NCBI GenBank assembly: GCA_947630725.1
Contig: CANRIS010000004.1
Location: 1 to 64,000, forward strand
DNA length: 64,000 nt
Direction: 5' to 3'
Source of the DNA: an uncultured Clostridia bacterium
Lineage (GTDB): Bacteria > Bacillota > Clostridia > Lachnospirales > CAG-274
Below, piece by piece: positions 1 through 7,106 of this stretch; position 1 is the stretch's first letter, and each line of letters starts with the position of its first letter. The notes below the pieces were generated by a model that searched no databases, was not told where the DNA came from, and saw only the letters and a list, made by a program, of their open reading frames with translations. A program made the position numbers and the translations under genes.

Positions 1-3
1 ATT

Positions 4-777
4 ATGGGAAAAATATACCATATAACAAAAGAGAGCTTGAGTTATATAAGCAGAGAGGTCAAGGCTCTTATTACAAATGCCATTCGGAAACACAGCGGTA
101 GTGCAGTTTTGGATCACCCCGACGGTTCGGTGACAGAGGAAAAACTTAATACGACTGTCAGGACAAAGCTTAACAAAACCATAACAGCTAATGTAAGCGT
201 TGACAGCGGTACGGGTACGCCGAGTGTCAAGGTCACGGAATCCGAGACCGACACCGAAAAGGTTTTCGATTTTGCATTTTCGGGACTTAAGGGCGCGAAG
301 GGTGACAAGGGCGCAGCAGGAGCAACGGGCGCAGCAGGTGCCAAAGGAGACACCGGAGCCAAAGGCGACAAAGGAGCTACGGGAACATCCATAAGAAACA
401 AAGGCGCATGGGCGACAAGTACTGCTTATGTATGCGACAGTACATATATTGACGTTGTTACATACAACGGTTCTGCCTACGCCTGCAAGACAGGCCATAC
501 ATCGGGTTCGTCTTGGGACAGCTCAAATTGGACTTTGCTTGTATCGAAAGGCGATAAAGGAGACAAAGGAGCGCAGGGCGACAGAGGCGCACAAGGAGCA
601 ACAGGCACGCAGGGAGCAAAAGGCGACACAGGAGCAGCCGCAGGCTTTGGCGCTGTGACCGCAAGCGTTGACAACGGCGTGGGTACTCCGTCAGTTAAAG
701 TAACCACCGGCGGAACAGACACGGCAAAAACATTTGACTTTGCTTTCTCGAATTTAAAGGGGGCAACAGGGGCGTAG
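4..777 (+). CDS. Collagen-like prophage tail fibre, N-terminal part (ends at in-frame TAG)
   Basis: A structural phage protein, probably the host-binding tail fibre. The 257-residue product starts with a short non-repetitive head, then a beta-rich module (around residues 60-95) ending FDFAFSGLKGAKG, then collagen Gly-X-Y triplets (GAK, GDK, GAT, GDT). A Trp/Cys/Tyr-containing insert at about residues 138-180 resembles a CBM5/12-type carbohydrate-binding fold. A second triplet run and a second FDFAFSNLKGATG module follow. The frame then meets TAG at 775-777, but the same frame stays open in collagen triplets to 2637, so this is the front half of one longer fibre of about 877 codons. ATG at position 4 is the likely start, but its ribosome site lies outside the window. 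The tail, holin and endolysin genes downstream support the phage assignment. Confidence 0.8.
   Translation: MGKIYHITKESLSYISREVKALITNAIRKHSGSAVLDHPDGSVTEEKLNTTVRTKLNKTITANVSVDSGTGTPSVKVTESETDTEKVFDFAFSGLKGAKGDKGAAGATGAAGAKGDTGAKGDKGATGTSIRNKGAWATSTAYVCDSTYIDVVTYNGSAYACKTGHTSGSSWDSSNWTLLVSKGDKGDKGAQGDRGAQGATGTQGAKGDTGAAAGFGAVTASVDNGVGTPSVKVTTGGTDTAKTFDFAFSNLKGATGA
775..777 (+). other. In-frame TAG interrupting the collagen-like fibre gene
   Basis: The codons around the stop read GGG GCG TAG GGT ACA. In the surrounding triplets the same slot is often Gln (GAQG), so a single C-to-T change from CAG explains it. TAG ends other genes here: the glycosyltransferase at 4275-4277, the small ORF at 6683-6685 whose paralogue has TAA at the same place, and the heptose fusion gene at 20350-20352. 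TAG is therefore a normal stop in this genome. I read it as a nonsense mutation or a sequence error; readthrough is possible but not shown. Confidence 0.75.
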
Positions 778-792
778 GGTACAAAAGGTGCC

Positions 793-1098
793 AAAGGCGA
801 CACGGGAGCGGCAGGAACGGCAGCAACAATAGCGATCGGGACTGTCACAACGGGAGCTGCAGGCTCCGACGCCTCTGTTACCAATGTTGGAACGGCAAAC
901 GCCGCAAAGCTTAACTTTACCATACCAAGAGGAGCAACAGGAGCGAAAGGCGACACGGGAGCCGCAGGAACAGCAGCAACAATAACGATCGGAACCGTCA
1001 CAACGGGAGCGGCAGGGACAAATGCCTCTGTTACCAATGCAGGAACGGCAAACGCCGCAAAGCTTAACTTTACCATACCAAGAGGAGCCACGGGAGCC
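793..1098 (+). repeat. Two tandem 153-bp coding repeats in the fibre gene
   Basis: The unit beginning AAAGGCGACACGGGAGC at 793 recurs at 946 and starts a third time at 1099, giving a period of exactly 153 bases (51 codons). Each unit encodes a collagen stub (KGDTGAAGTAAT) followed by a beta module with IGTVTTGAAG, ASVTN, GTANAAKLNFTIPRG. The copies are nearly identical, which suggests recent duplication and makes length change by recombination likely. Confidence 0.85.
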
Positions 1099-1224
1099 AA
1101 AGGCGACACGGGGGCGGCGGGTACAAGAGGTTCGAGATGGTCGACAGGTACGGCGATAACAGGAAATTCAGCCACGGGAGCTGTATTTTCAAATACAGGC
1201 ATAACGGATGCCCTTGTAAACGAT

Positions 1225-2637
1225 ATGTATCTGAATACTTCAACGGGATATGTTTATAGATGTACTTTGGCGGGCAATGCCTCAGTCGCAAAATGGGCAT
1301 ACGCAGGCAGTATAAAAGGCGCAACGGGCGCACAGGGAGCGACAGGGCAACAGGGAGCGAAGGGCGACAAGGGCGATGCAGGCGTAAACGCTACCACAAC
1401 GGCCGTATTTTCAACATCGGCCAACGGGCTTGTGCCAAAAGCTACAAATACATCGGGATTCTTAAAAGGTGATGGGACATGGGCAATGCCGATAAGAAGA
1501 TGTATAGTAGGTCAAAATACAGGAACAAACACTAAACCATGGTATAAATTTGGTTCATGTAAAATTGTTAATACTTTTACCGATACAAATATAACATTTC
1601 TTGTTAATTCTACGTTTTTTGATGCTGATTCTGTTGTAGGAATATTAAAGTGTCATTTTAGAACAGCTTCTTCAATAGGAGTATGTGAACAGGCTCATTT
1701 AGTATGGATCTCAGGCGGAGAAAATATCATACTCAATGACTTTGTTTTAGCATATAAAGAAACATCGGGAACAGATGTGACTTTTGAATTGTGGGTAAAT
1801 ATACCTACGGCATATAAGTATTACACGTTTACTGTTCTGGAAGAAAGCGGCAGAATAGGCTTTTATGATTATTGGACACTACATTCGGCATCATCGGCGG
1901 GACAGGCTGCAAGCATTACAAGCGGTTATACTCAGATACCATCAAGTTTTCTGAAACTGGGAAACCCTGTAAAGTCGGCTGACAGCGCAAATGCCGTGGC
2001 GTGGAACAACGTCAGCGGAAAGCCATCAAGCCTTAAAAATCCATACCCCTTAACATTAAAAGCAATAGATGAGGTAACATATGACGGTTCTGCTGCTAAA
2101 ACATTGGATATATCTAATTACTTTTTGAAAGTCGTTGGGGATAAGTTATATGGACCTTTAACAATGGCAGCTGATCCGGGTAGTAGTTTGGATAGTTATA
2201 AAATTGAGTTTGCTGATAATAGTGATAGTGGTGGTAATGAGGCTTTTATTTATAGAGCCGGTGATACTTTACAAATAACAGCACCTGCGCTCTTACATCT
2301 CGGGGCAGACGGACTATCCTCACCGAATGATTATGTGGTACAGATAAATTCAGATAAGGAGATAGTTCTGGGGCGGAGCAGTTCAGCTATGCACCAGATA
2401 CACTTTGGAACTGTGAATTTTGATGCAACCGGTCTGGCAAAAACCATAGCCTTTCCAACCAAATTTTCAACAATACCAACTGTTGTTTTATCATCAAGCA
2501 GAATTAATTATAGCGGTGCTTACGCCTATATCTCCGATATAACAACTACTAACTTTACAATTAAAGTAACTTCATATGGGGCATATGATGATCAATTTGA
2601 ACAACAAGGCAAGATATACTATATAGCCATTGCGTAA
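1225..2637 (+). CDS. Collagen-like prophage tail fibre, C-terminal part with receptor-binding tip
   Basis: This is the second half of the interrupted fibre, in the same frame as the ORF that starts at 4. From the first ATG after the break it gives 470 residues, but no ribosome site precedes that ATG, so it probably depended on translation from position 4. Triplets GAT GAQ GAT GQQ GAK GDK GDA at about residues 32-54 are followed by a long non-collagen region. The last 60 residues (FPTKFSTIPTVVLSSS and onward, ending KIYYIAIA) resemble the H-type-lectin-like tips that end many phage fibres. It is followed after 12 bases by the next tail gene, with AAAGGAGGG in the gap. The tip is the likely receptor-binding part; function is inferred from position and composition. 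Confidence 0.7.
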   Translation: MYLNTSTGYVYRCTLAGNASVAKWAYAGSIKGATGAQGATGQQGAKGDKGDAGVNATTTAVFSTSANGLVPKATNTSGFLKGDGTWAMPIRRCIVGQNTGTNTKPWYKFGSCKIVNTFTDTNITFLVNSTFFDADSVVGILKCHFRTASSIGVCEQAHLVWISGGENIILNDFVLAYKETSGTDVTFELWVNIPTAYKYYTFTVLEESGRIGFYDYWTLHSASSAGQAASITSGYTQIPSSFLKLGNPVKSADSANAVAWNNVSGKPSSLKNPYPLTLKAIDEVTYDGSAAKTLDISNYFLKVVGDKLYGPLTMAADPGSSLDSYKIEFADNSDSGGNEAFIYRAGDTLQITAPALLHLGADGLSSPNDYVVQINSDKEIVLGRSSSAMHQIHFGTVNFDATGLAKTIAFPTKFSTIPTVVLSSSRINYSGAYAYISDITTTNFTIKVTSYGAYDDQFEQQGKIYYIAIA

Positions 2638-2649
2638 AGGAGGGATAAT

Positions 2650-3567
2650 ATGCATCTGATACAATTCGATCCCGTGGATGGGACTATACTGGGGCTTAAT
2701 TCTTTTTTTCTTTTGAATGAGATCTCGGACTGGTACAGTGTTTCAAAAGAGGCTTACGATTTTATACTGGAACACAACGGAGAGTATGTTGTTGATGTAC
2801 AGTCTGTGGGTCTTAACGAAGATATAAACAAATATACTGCGGCTACAGAAGAAATAAAAAAGAAAACAGATTTGCTCCCCGAAGGCGTGAGCATAGACAG
2901 TAGCCGAGGTATTATGACCGAAATAAAATTTTTAGAAGAGAAGAAATCAAAATATGCCGAGATCTTGGAGAATGGACAAGCTGAGGATATTCCTGCGGAA
3001 ACGGTTTTTACTGAAAGCGATGAAACAAAGCTTAAAGAAAAGCAGGAGCTTTATGCTGAAATTGTTGAGATCAACAAAGCAATAGAGTCCTTGCCTGTGG
3101 TAGTTGACACAAGCAGACTTACAATGCCTATGCCAAGCCTCAGAGAGGTCATAAACAGCAAAATAAACAAAAACACAGCCTATTGCCATATGCTGATAGA
3201 AAACGGCATAGATTATAGCTTTTCGGACGGGGTGGAGAGGCACTTTACATTTAAGGAAGAGGATCAGCTTAATTATGCCGAAACAGAAAAAATGGCAGAA
3301 TCGGGACTTAGAGAGGTGCTTATAAGAGGCGCTGAAGAAACCGAATATTTTACTGTAAGCGCAACGGAGTTTTTGGGTCTGTACCGAGAGCTTGTAAGAA
3401 ATAAGTATTATCAATTGTATTATCTGAGGGAATACAATAAGTATATAAACAGCATGACGGACATAAACGACATTCAAAGACTTCAATATGAAATAATATT
3501 GCCTGAGCCATATAGGAGCAGGCTTGATGAACAAATGAAAAAGATGGGTTTTGGGAGTGATGAATAA
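2650..3567 (+). CDS. Prophage tail-associated protein (XkdW/DUF4376-like)
   Basis: The 305-residue protein starts at an ATG behind AAAGGAGGGATAAT. The middle is Glu/Lys-rich and probably coiled-coil (about residues 60-150). The C-terminal half carries a pattern I associate with small Firmicutes phage tail proteins: a Cys-containing helix, then ENGIDYSFSDGVERHFTF, EEDQLNY, and a final YIRSM-like helix with INDIQRLQYEIILPEPYRSRL. Such proteins lie between the fibre and the lysis genes and may help fibre assembly or attachment to the baseplate; the exact role is unknown. Its TAA stop overlaps the next gene's start region, so the genes are translationally close. Confidence 0.6.
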   Translation: MHLIQFDPVDGTILGLNSFFLLNEISDWYSVSKEAYDFILEHNGEYVVDVQSVGLNEDINKYTAATEEIKKKTDLLPEGVSIDSSRGIMTEIKFLEEKKSKYAEILENGQAEDIPAETVFTESDETKLKEKQELYAEIVEINKAIESLPVVVDTSRLTMPMPSLREVINSKINKNTAYCHMLIENGIDYSFSDGVERHFTFKEEDQLNYAETEKMAESGLREVLIRGAEETEYFTVSATEFLGLYRELVRNKYYQLYYLREYNKYINSMTDINDIQRLQYEIILPEPYRSRLDEQMKKMGFGSDE

Positions 3568-4277
3568 TGGAATACTATTCCGGCAGCGGAAACAGGATAA
3601 TGATAGGACATTTTCCCGGGCAGACAAAATATAAAGAGGAGGCTCTCATAAAGGAGCTTAAGGAGCGGATCATAAACGTCCCCGAAAATATAGGCTTTGT
3701 TACGCCCATAACAAAGGATCAGGCAAAAACCTCTCCTCTGTTGTATCAAATAAAAAAGAATAACTATGAGAACCGTTTTTATAATTCTTTGAGTGACAGA
3801 AATATGGTGTGGCATTCCCCTATGAAAGTAAAATATGTTCTGGACAGCCTTTTGCTTTGCAGAGAAGAATATGCCCTTGTCCTTGACGGAAACGATGTTG
3901 TGATACTTACTGACTTGACGGATATTTTCGACAGGTTCAATTCATACGGCAAAAAGATATTATACAACGCCTCGATATGGATGCACCCCCACGTCATTGT
4001 TGATAATGTGAAAAACAGAGGGCAGTACGGACAGTATTGTTATCTCAATGCAGGCTGCTGCTTCGGAAAGACCGCCGACCTCGCAGACTTTTATAAATAC
4101 GCATACGAAAGCTTTATAAAGGACAAAAGGCAGGAATACGACAGCGAGCAGTATTACATACGAAAAGCCTTTGACAGGCGGCAGGGCGATGTGTTTTTTG
4201 ACTATGATTGCCGTATATTCCAGTGCTGGCACAAACAGGAATATAAGTATGACGGCAACAAGTGTACTTTACTTTAG
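3567..4277 (+). CDS. PLOD-type glycosyltransferase encoded in the prophage tail region
   Basis: A 236-residue protein with the features of the glycosyltransferase domain of collagen lysyl hydroxylase/glucosyltransferases (PLOD). ALVLDGNDVVI (about residues 109-119) gives an acidic, metal-binding DxxD-type motif. It is followed by the F..YGKKILYNA strand, then YLNAGCCFG, matching the family's LNSGGFIG turn. Near the end, SEQYYIRKAF and DYDCRIFQCW match the family's DDQ...LDY..IFQ ending. No hydroxylase domain is present. It sits directly after the collagen-like fibre genes and before a nucleotide-sugar dehydrogenase-like gene. I infer that it adds a sugar to the fibre or another virion protein. 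Donor and acceptor cannot be told from sequence. Confidence 0.7.
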   Translation: MEYYSGSGNRIMIGHFPGQTKYKEEALIKELKERIINVPENIGFVTPITKDQAKTSPLLYQIKKNNYENRFYNSLSDRNMVWHSPMKVKYVLDSLLLCREEYALVLDGNDVVILTDLTDIFDRFNSYGKKILYNASIWMHPHVIVDNVKNRGQYGQYCYLNAGCCFGKTADLADFYKYAYESFIKDKRQEYDSEQYYIRKAFDRRQGDVFFDYDCRIFQCWHKQEYKYDGNKCTLL

Positions 4278-4294
4278 GGGGTGGGGTGAGGACT

Positions 4295-5071
4295 TTGAAA
4301 ATACTGATATGCGGATACGGAAACGTGGGAAAGCATTTGTATGAAGAATTTAAGGAACTAAAGCCCGATATATACGACCCTGCTTATCCCGAATACAGTT
4401 TTTGTCTGTCAGACAGAAAATACGACATAGCTTTTGTGTGTGTTCCTACCGAAATGAGACAGGACGGAGCCTGCGACACAAGTATTGTTGAGGAAGTCAT
4501 AAGTGGATTGCAGGCGTATGTTATCGTCATAAGATCCACCGTGCCTGTGGGAACGACAAAGCTTTTCGCTGATAAATACGGCAAAAATATTGTATTCAGT
4601 CCCGAATATTACGGCACGACTATACATTCGCCTAATGAATGTGACTTTCTCGTACTGGGTGGAGAAAGGACAAGTTGTGGCCTTGTGGCGGATCTTTACC
4701 ATAAAGTAAAACCGGCAGATTTCACAATAAGATTTACGGACGCAAGGACGGCGGAGCTTGCCAAGTATATGGAGAACTGCTTTCTGGCATTAAAGGTTAC
4801 CTTCTGCGGAGAGTTTTATGCCTTTGCGAAAAACAGGGGCATATCCTACAACGAACTGCGTGAAATATTCGTTATGGACAAGCGTATGGGAGCTTCCCAC
4901 ACATACATCGACCCAAACAAACCATACTATGACAGCCATTGTCTTAACAAGGACATACCGGGATTTATAGCCCAATGCAATATTGATGAAGGACAACTTA
5001 TAAAAAGTATGTATAAAAGAAACAAAATATCTAAGTCGGAGGACAGATTAACAGGAGGTGAAACTGCATGA
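4295..5071 (+). CDS. UDP-glucose/GDP-mannose dehydrogenase-like protein, short form (prophage)
   Basis: The 258-residue product starts at TTG 4295, chosen because GGGGTGAG lies just upstream and the Rossmann strand begins at once (MKILICGYGNVG). Family marks are the GxGxxG loop at residues 7-12, VCVPTE, RSTVPVGTT, FSPEY, ELAKYMENCFLALKVTFCGEFY, and DSHCLNKD, which keeps the catalytic Cys and Lys-Asp of the GGSCFPKD motif. Full enzymes have about 430 residues; this one stops where the C-terminal UDP-sugar-binding domain should begin. It may be inactive, act as part of an oligomer, or use another substrate. Placement after the glycosyltransferase suggests a joint role in sugar modification. Confidence 0.65.
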   Translation: MKILICGYGNVGKHLYEEFKELKPDIYDPAYPEYSFCLSDRKYDIAFVCVPTEMRQDGACDTSIVEEVISGLQAYVIVIRSTVPVGTTKLFADKYGKNIVFSPEYYGTTIHSPNECDFLVLGGERTSCGLVADLYHKVKPADFTIRFTDARTAELAKYMENCFLALKVTFCGEFYAFAKNRGISYNELREIFVMDKRMGASHTYIDPNKPYYDSHCLNKDIPGFIAQCNIDEGQLIKSMYKRNKISKSEDRLTGGETA

Positions 5072-5310
5072 ATGATATTTATGTTGCTCTTATAGGCGCA
5101 GTTGGCAGCGGACTTGGAACTGTTGTGGGCATATTTATAAACACCAAGCTTATCAATTACAGGCTCGAAAAGCTGGAAGAAAAGGTAAATAAACACAACA
5201 ATCTCATAGAACGCACCTATGAGCTTGAGACCAAAGAAAGGCTTATTGAAGAAAAAATTGAAACCGTACATCACAGGATTGATGAAATAAACGAAAATAT
5301 GAGATCCTGA
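5068..5310 (+). CDS. Phage XhlA-like membrane/coiled-coil protein
   Basis: An 80-residue protein whose ATG overlaps the preceding stop (ATGA) behind an ACAGGAGGTGAAACTGC site. Residues 5-25 form one hydrophobic segment with Gly residues (ALIGAVGSGLGTVVGIFI). The rest is a charged heptad-like coiled coil (RLEKLEEKVNKHNNLIERTY...). This size and layout, directly before a holin, fit the haemolysin XhlA family that assists lysis in Bacillus-type phages. It would sit in the cytoplasmic membrane. Confidence 0.65.
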   Translation: MNDIYVALIGAVGSGLGTVVGIFINTKLINYRLEKLEEKVNKHNNLIERTYELETKERLIEEKIETVHHRIDEINENMRS

Positions 5311-5341
5311 AAACAGCAGCTTTATACAAGGAGGTTTTATT

Positions 5342-5584
5342 ATGAATATTTCAAACGGAACAATCATCAGAACGGCGTTACTTATACTGGCGCTCATAAA
5401 TCAGACTCTTACTATTTTAGGAAAAGCGCCTATACCAATTGACGATGAGCAGATAACACAGCTTCTAAGCCTTCTTTTCACTATAGGCGCTTCTGTCTGG
5501 GCTTGGTGGAAAAATAACAGCTTCACGCAAAACGCAATAAAAGCAGATGAATATCTTGCTTCATTAAGAAATGAATATGAGTGA
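5342..5584 (+). CDS. Phage holin, SPP1/phi-LC3 type
   Basis: An 80-residue protein with RIATLLILALINQTLT-like first membrane helix (residues 8-25), then the family's GKAPIPIDDEQI linker, a second helix LLSLLFTIGASVWAWW, and the KNNSFTQNA ending. These are clear signatures of SPP1-type holins, which open the membrane so the endolysin can reach the wall. An AAGGAGGTTTTATT site precedes the ATG. It lies between the XhlA-like gene and the amidase, a normal lysis cassette order. Confidence 0.88.
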   Translation: MNISNGTIIRTALLILALINQTLTILGKAPIPIDDEQITQLLSLLFTIGASVWAWWKNNSFTQNAIKADEYLASLRNEYE

Positions 5585-5593
5585 TCGACATAC

Positions 5594-5622
5594 GGGTGGC
5601 AGAGTAAAATCTGCCGCCCTTT
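5594..5622 (+). terminator. Hairpin between holin and endolysin
   Basis: GGGTGGCAGA (5594-5603) pairs with TCTGCCGCCC (5610-5619) with one G-T pair and a 6-base loop, followed by TTT. The T tract is short, so it may only attenuate transcription into the amidase gene or act as an RNA-stability hairpin. Confidence 0.5.
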
Positions 5623-5649
5623 AAAATTAATGTGAGGAGGACAACATAA

Positions 5650-6492
5650 ATGAACATAATTAAAAACCTTACTACGCAGAACTACAATGCAGGAACGGTA
5701 AGCCGTATAAAATACATTGTTGTACATTATACGGGAAACAACGGTGATACAGCTCTTTCCAATACAAACTATTTTAAATCATACAGAGGAGCCTCAGCTC
5801 ATTATTTTGTAGATGAGACAAGTATATACCAGTCCATTGAGGACAAAAACATAGCATGGCACTGCGGAGCAGCAAGCTATTTCCACAGTGAATGCCGAAA
5901 TCACAACAGCATAGGAGTGGAGCTTTGCTCATATATAAATTCATCCGGTCACTATGACTTTAAGGAGAAAACAATAGAAAATGCCGTGTTGCTCATAAAA
6001 GAGCTTATGGCAAAGTACAGCATACCTGTTTCAAATGTAATTCGTCATTATGATGTAACAGGCAAGAATTGTCCCGAACCCTATGTGAGAAATACAGCGG
6101 CATGGGAGGATTTCAAAAATAAACTTACAAATACAAACAAAACAGAGGAGGATAATGAAGTGGTAGAAAAAATTACAGTAAACATTAACGGAAAAAACTA
6201 TCAGGCAGAAAGAATACTTAAAAATGATAAAAATTATATCTGCCTCCAGGACTTAGAACAGGCAGACTTTGACATCACCTACGATGTCAATACCAAGATA
6301 CCAAGTATAAATAACAAGATAAAAACCTTGCTCATATCCGTTGACGGAAAGGAAACAGCGGTAGATGCTATCTTCACAAACGGAAGAAACTATGCACAGC
6401 TTCGCTCTCTGGCAGCCGCTACGGGAGCCTTTGACGTAGAGTATACAGACGGCGAGGTAAAAATCTACACAAAGAAAAATGCCGAAAAATGA
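5650..6492 (+). CDS. N-acetylmuramoyl-L-alanine amidase endolysin
   Basis: The phage endolysin cuts the amide bond between muramic acid and the stem peptide. The N-terminal amidase_2/PGRP domain (about residues 15-155) shows the zinc ligands His26 (IVVHYTG), His133 (IRHYDVTG) and Cys141 (KNCPEP). It also shows AWHCGA and the HNSIGVELC strand with the family Glu. After a linker with repeated Asn/Thr/Lys, residues 172-278 resemble the copper-amine-oxidase-N-like domain that often serves as a wall-binding module in Clostridia (ITVNGK..., YAQLRSLAAATGAFDVEYTDGEVKIYT). There is no signal peptide, consistent with holin-dependent release. AGGAGGACAACATAA precedes the ATG. The stop lies at the edge of the first ~400-bp repeat. 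Confidence 0.9.
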   Translation: MNIIKNLTTQNYNAGTVSRIKYIVVHYTGNNGDTALSNTNYFKSYRGASAHYFVDETSIYQSIEDKNIAWHCGAASYFHSECRNHNSIGVELCSYINSSGHYDFKEKTIENAVLLIKELMAKYSIPVSNVIRHYDVTGKNCPEPYVRNTAAWEDFKNKLTNTNKTEEDNEVVEKITVNINGKNYQAERILKNDKNYICLQDLEQADFDITYDVNTKIPSINNKIKTLLISVDGKETAVDAIFTNGRNYAQLRSLAAATGAFDVEYTDGEVKIYTKKNAEK

Positions 6493-6494
6493 TG

Positions 6495-6523
6495 TTTACA
6501 ATCGGCAAGAAATATAGTATAAT
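6495..6523 (+). promoter_or_regulatory. Promoter of small ORF, copy 1
   Basis: TTTACA (6495-6500), 17-base spacer, TATAAT (6518-6523). The predicted transcript starts near 6530 at GGCACTTTGC. The same arrangement is kept in copy 2. Confidence 0.75.
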
Positions 6524-6586
6524 CATTTAAGGCACTTTGCTAAAGAGTGGTTGGTCGAGCTTCCTGTAAAGGAGGTGAAGCCTCTT

Positions 6587-6685
6587 ATGACTATGTTTGA
6601 TATCATATACGGCTTCTTCGCAGTAAAGCAGTTTATGCTTGATGTGAAGTACATAGCCTTAAAATATAAGATGTCCCTGTCGTAG
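6587..6685 (+). CDS. 32-residue putative type I toxin, copy 1
   Basis: ATG ACT ATG TTT GAT to TAG gives 32 residues beginning MTMFDIIYGFFAVKQFMLDV, partly hydrophobic with a few Lys and Asp. AAAGGAGGTGAA lies 9-11 bases upstream, inside a possible hairpin (GCTTCC with GGAGGTGAAGC), which would hide the ribosome site. Copy 2 encodes a 32-residue relative with many silent or conservative changes (D/E, K/R, TTT/TTC, ATA/ATC), so selection acts on the peptide. The layout (tiny peptide, occluded start, convergent antisense RNA) fits Fst- or Hol_Tox-like type I toxins. I cannot assign it to a named family. Confidence 0.65.
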   Translation: MTMFDIIYGFFAVKQFMLDVKYIALKYKMSLS

Positions 6686-6686
6686 A

Positions 6687-6832
6687 GAAAAAGACCGCTC
6701 CACGTAGCAAATGGAAAAGCGGTCTAATTTTGAGGGTTTTAAACCCGCTTAATAAAATCGCCGACCAACCACTTTTGAAGTGGGGTGCCTTTGGGAGGAT
6801 CAGGTATTAGCCGTATCTGATCCTCTCTTTAT
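6687..6832 (-). ncRNA. Predicted antisense RNA (antitoxin), copy 1
   Basis: A minus-strand transcript of about 146 nt is predicted from the inward promoter, ending at the hairpin 6692-6725 followed on this strand by a run of T. It would hold a GGATCAG hairpin, a CCACTT/AAGTGG hairpin, a GGGTTT/AAACCC hairpin and the terminator. It overlaps the 3' end of the toxin mRNA. Near its 5' end it carries CATAAAGAGAGG and ATCCTCCC, which could pair imperfectly with the toxin start region (CCTCTTATG) and ribosome site (GGAGG). Confidence 0.55.
6692..6731. terminator. Bidirectional terminator, copy 1
   Basis: AGACCGCT (6692-6699) pairs with AGCGGTCT (6718-6725). On the plus strand it is followed by AATTTTG, on the minus strand by TTTTTCTC. 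Both convergent transcripts would end here and share it, as in par/Fst loci. Confidence 0.7.
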
Positions 6833-6838
6833 GTTTAT

Positions 6839-6867
6839 ATTATACTATATTTTTTTTATAAAATCAA
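6839..6867 (-). promoter_or_regulatory. Promoter of antisense RNA, copy 1
   Basis: On the minus strand TTGATT (6867-6862), 17-base spacer, TATAAT (6844-6839). Both boxes are unchanged in copy 2. Confidence 0.75.
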
Positions 6868-6913
6868 TATATTTCCGAAAATAATTGACAATAAAAATAT
6901 CGAAAAAATGATG

Positions 6914-6942
6914 TTTACAATCGGCGAAAAATATAATATAAT
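6914..6942 (+). promoter_or_regulatory. Promoter of small ORF, copy 2
   Basis: TTTACA (6914-6919), 17-base spacer, TATAAT (6937-6942), matching copy 1 in boxes and spacing. Confidence 0.75.
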
Positions 6943-7006
6943 CATTTAAGGCACTTTGCGGAAAGGGTCGGTTGGCGGACTCCAATTGAAAGGAGTGATG
7001 CCTCTT

Positions 7007-7105
7007 ATGACGATGTTCGAAATCATCTATGGCATTCTTATAATTAAGCAGTTCATGCTTGATGTGAGATACATAGCTTTGATATATATTTGCAACAAGT
7101 TGTAA
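7007..7105 (+). CDS. 32-residue putative type I toxin, copy 2
   Basis: The peptide begins MTMFEIIYGILIIKQFMLDV and ends with TAA at the codon where copy 1 has TAG. It is more hydrophobic than copy 1. The ribosome site AAAGGAGTG is paired with ACTCC upstream (ACTCC AATTGAA AGGAGT), while copy 1 uses a different sequence for the same hairpin; this suggests the occlusion is selected. The identity of the peptide's target is unknown; membrane action is inferred from analogy with type I toxins. Confidence 0.65.
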   Translation: MTMFEIIYGILIIKQFMLDVRYIALIYICNKL

Positions 7106-7106
7106 T

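Larger units (their letters stand above)
6483..6886. repeat. Tandem ~400-bp unit, copy 1 (putative type I toxin-antitoxin locus)
   Basis: This unit runs from CGAAAAATGATGTTTACAATCGG to CCGAAAATAATT and is repeated at 6901-7307. Each copy contains a plus-strand promoter, a 32-codon ORF, a hairpin shared by both strands, a second hairpin, and a minus-strand promoter facing inward. Left-end GGCACTTTG...GTGGTTGGTCG and right-end CGACCAACCAC...GTGGGGTGCC form an inverted repeat. The left edge overlaps the last bases of the amidase gene. Confidence 0.85.

Noticed and set aside
477..1202. 241-codon minus-strand open frame rich in Pro/Ala/Val
   Set aside because: It is the mirror of the Gly-X-Y collagen coding repeat on the other strand; it has no ribosome site or family signature.
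4..2637. Recoding of TAG to glutamine by the prophage
   Set aside because: TAG ends the glycosyltransferase gene, the first small toxin ORF (paralogue has TAA at that codon) and a host gene. No suppressor tRNA is in the window.
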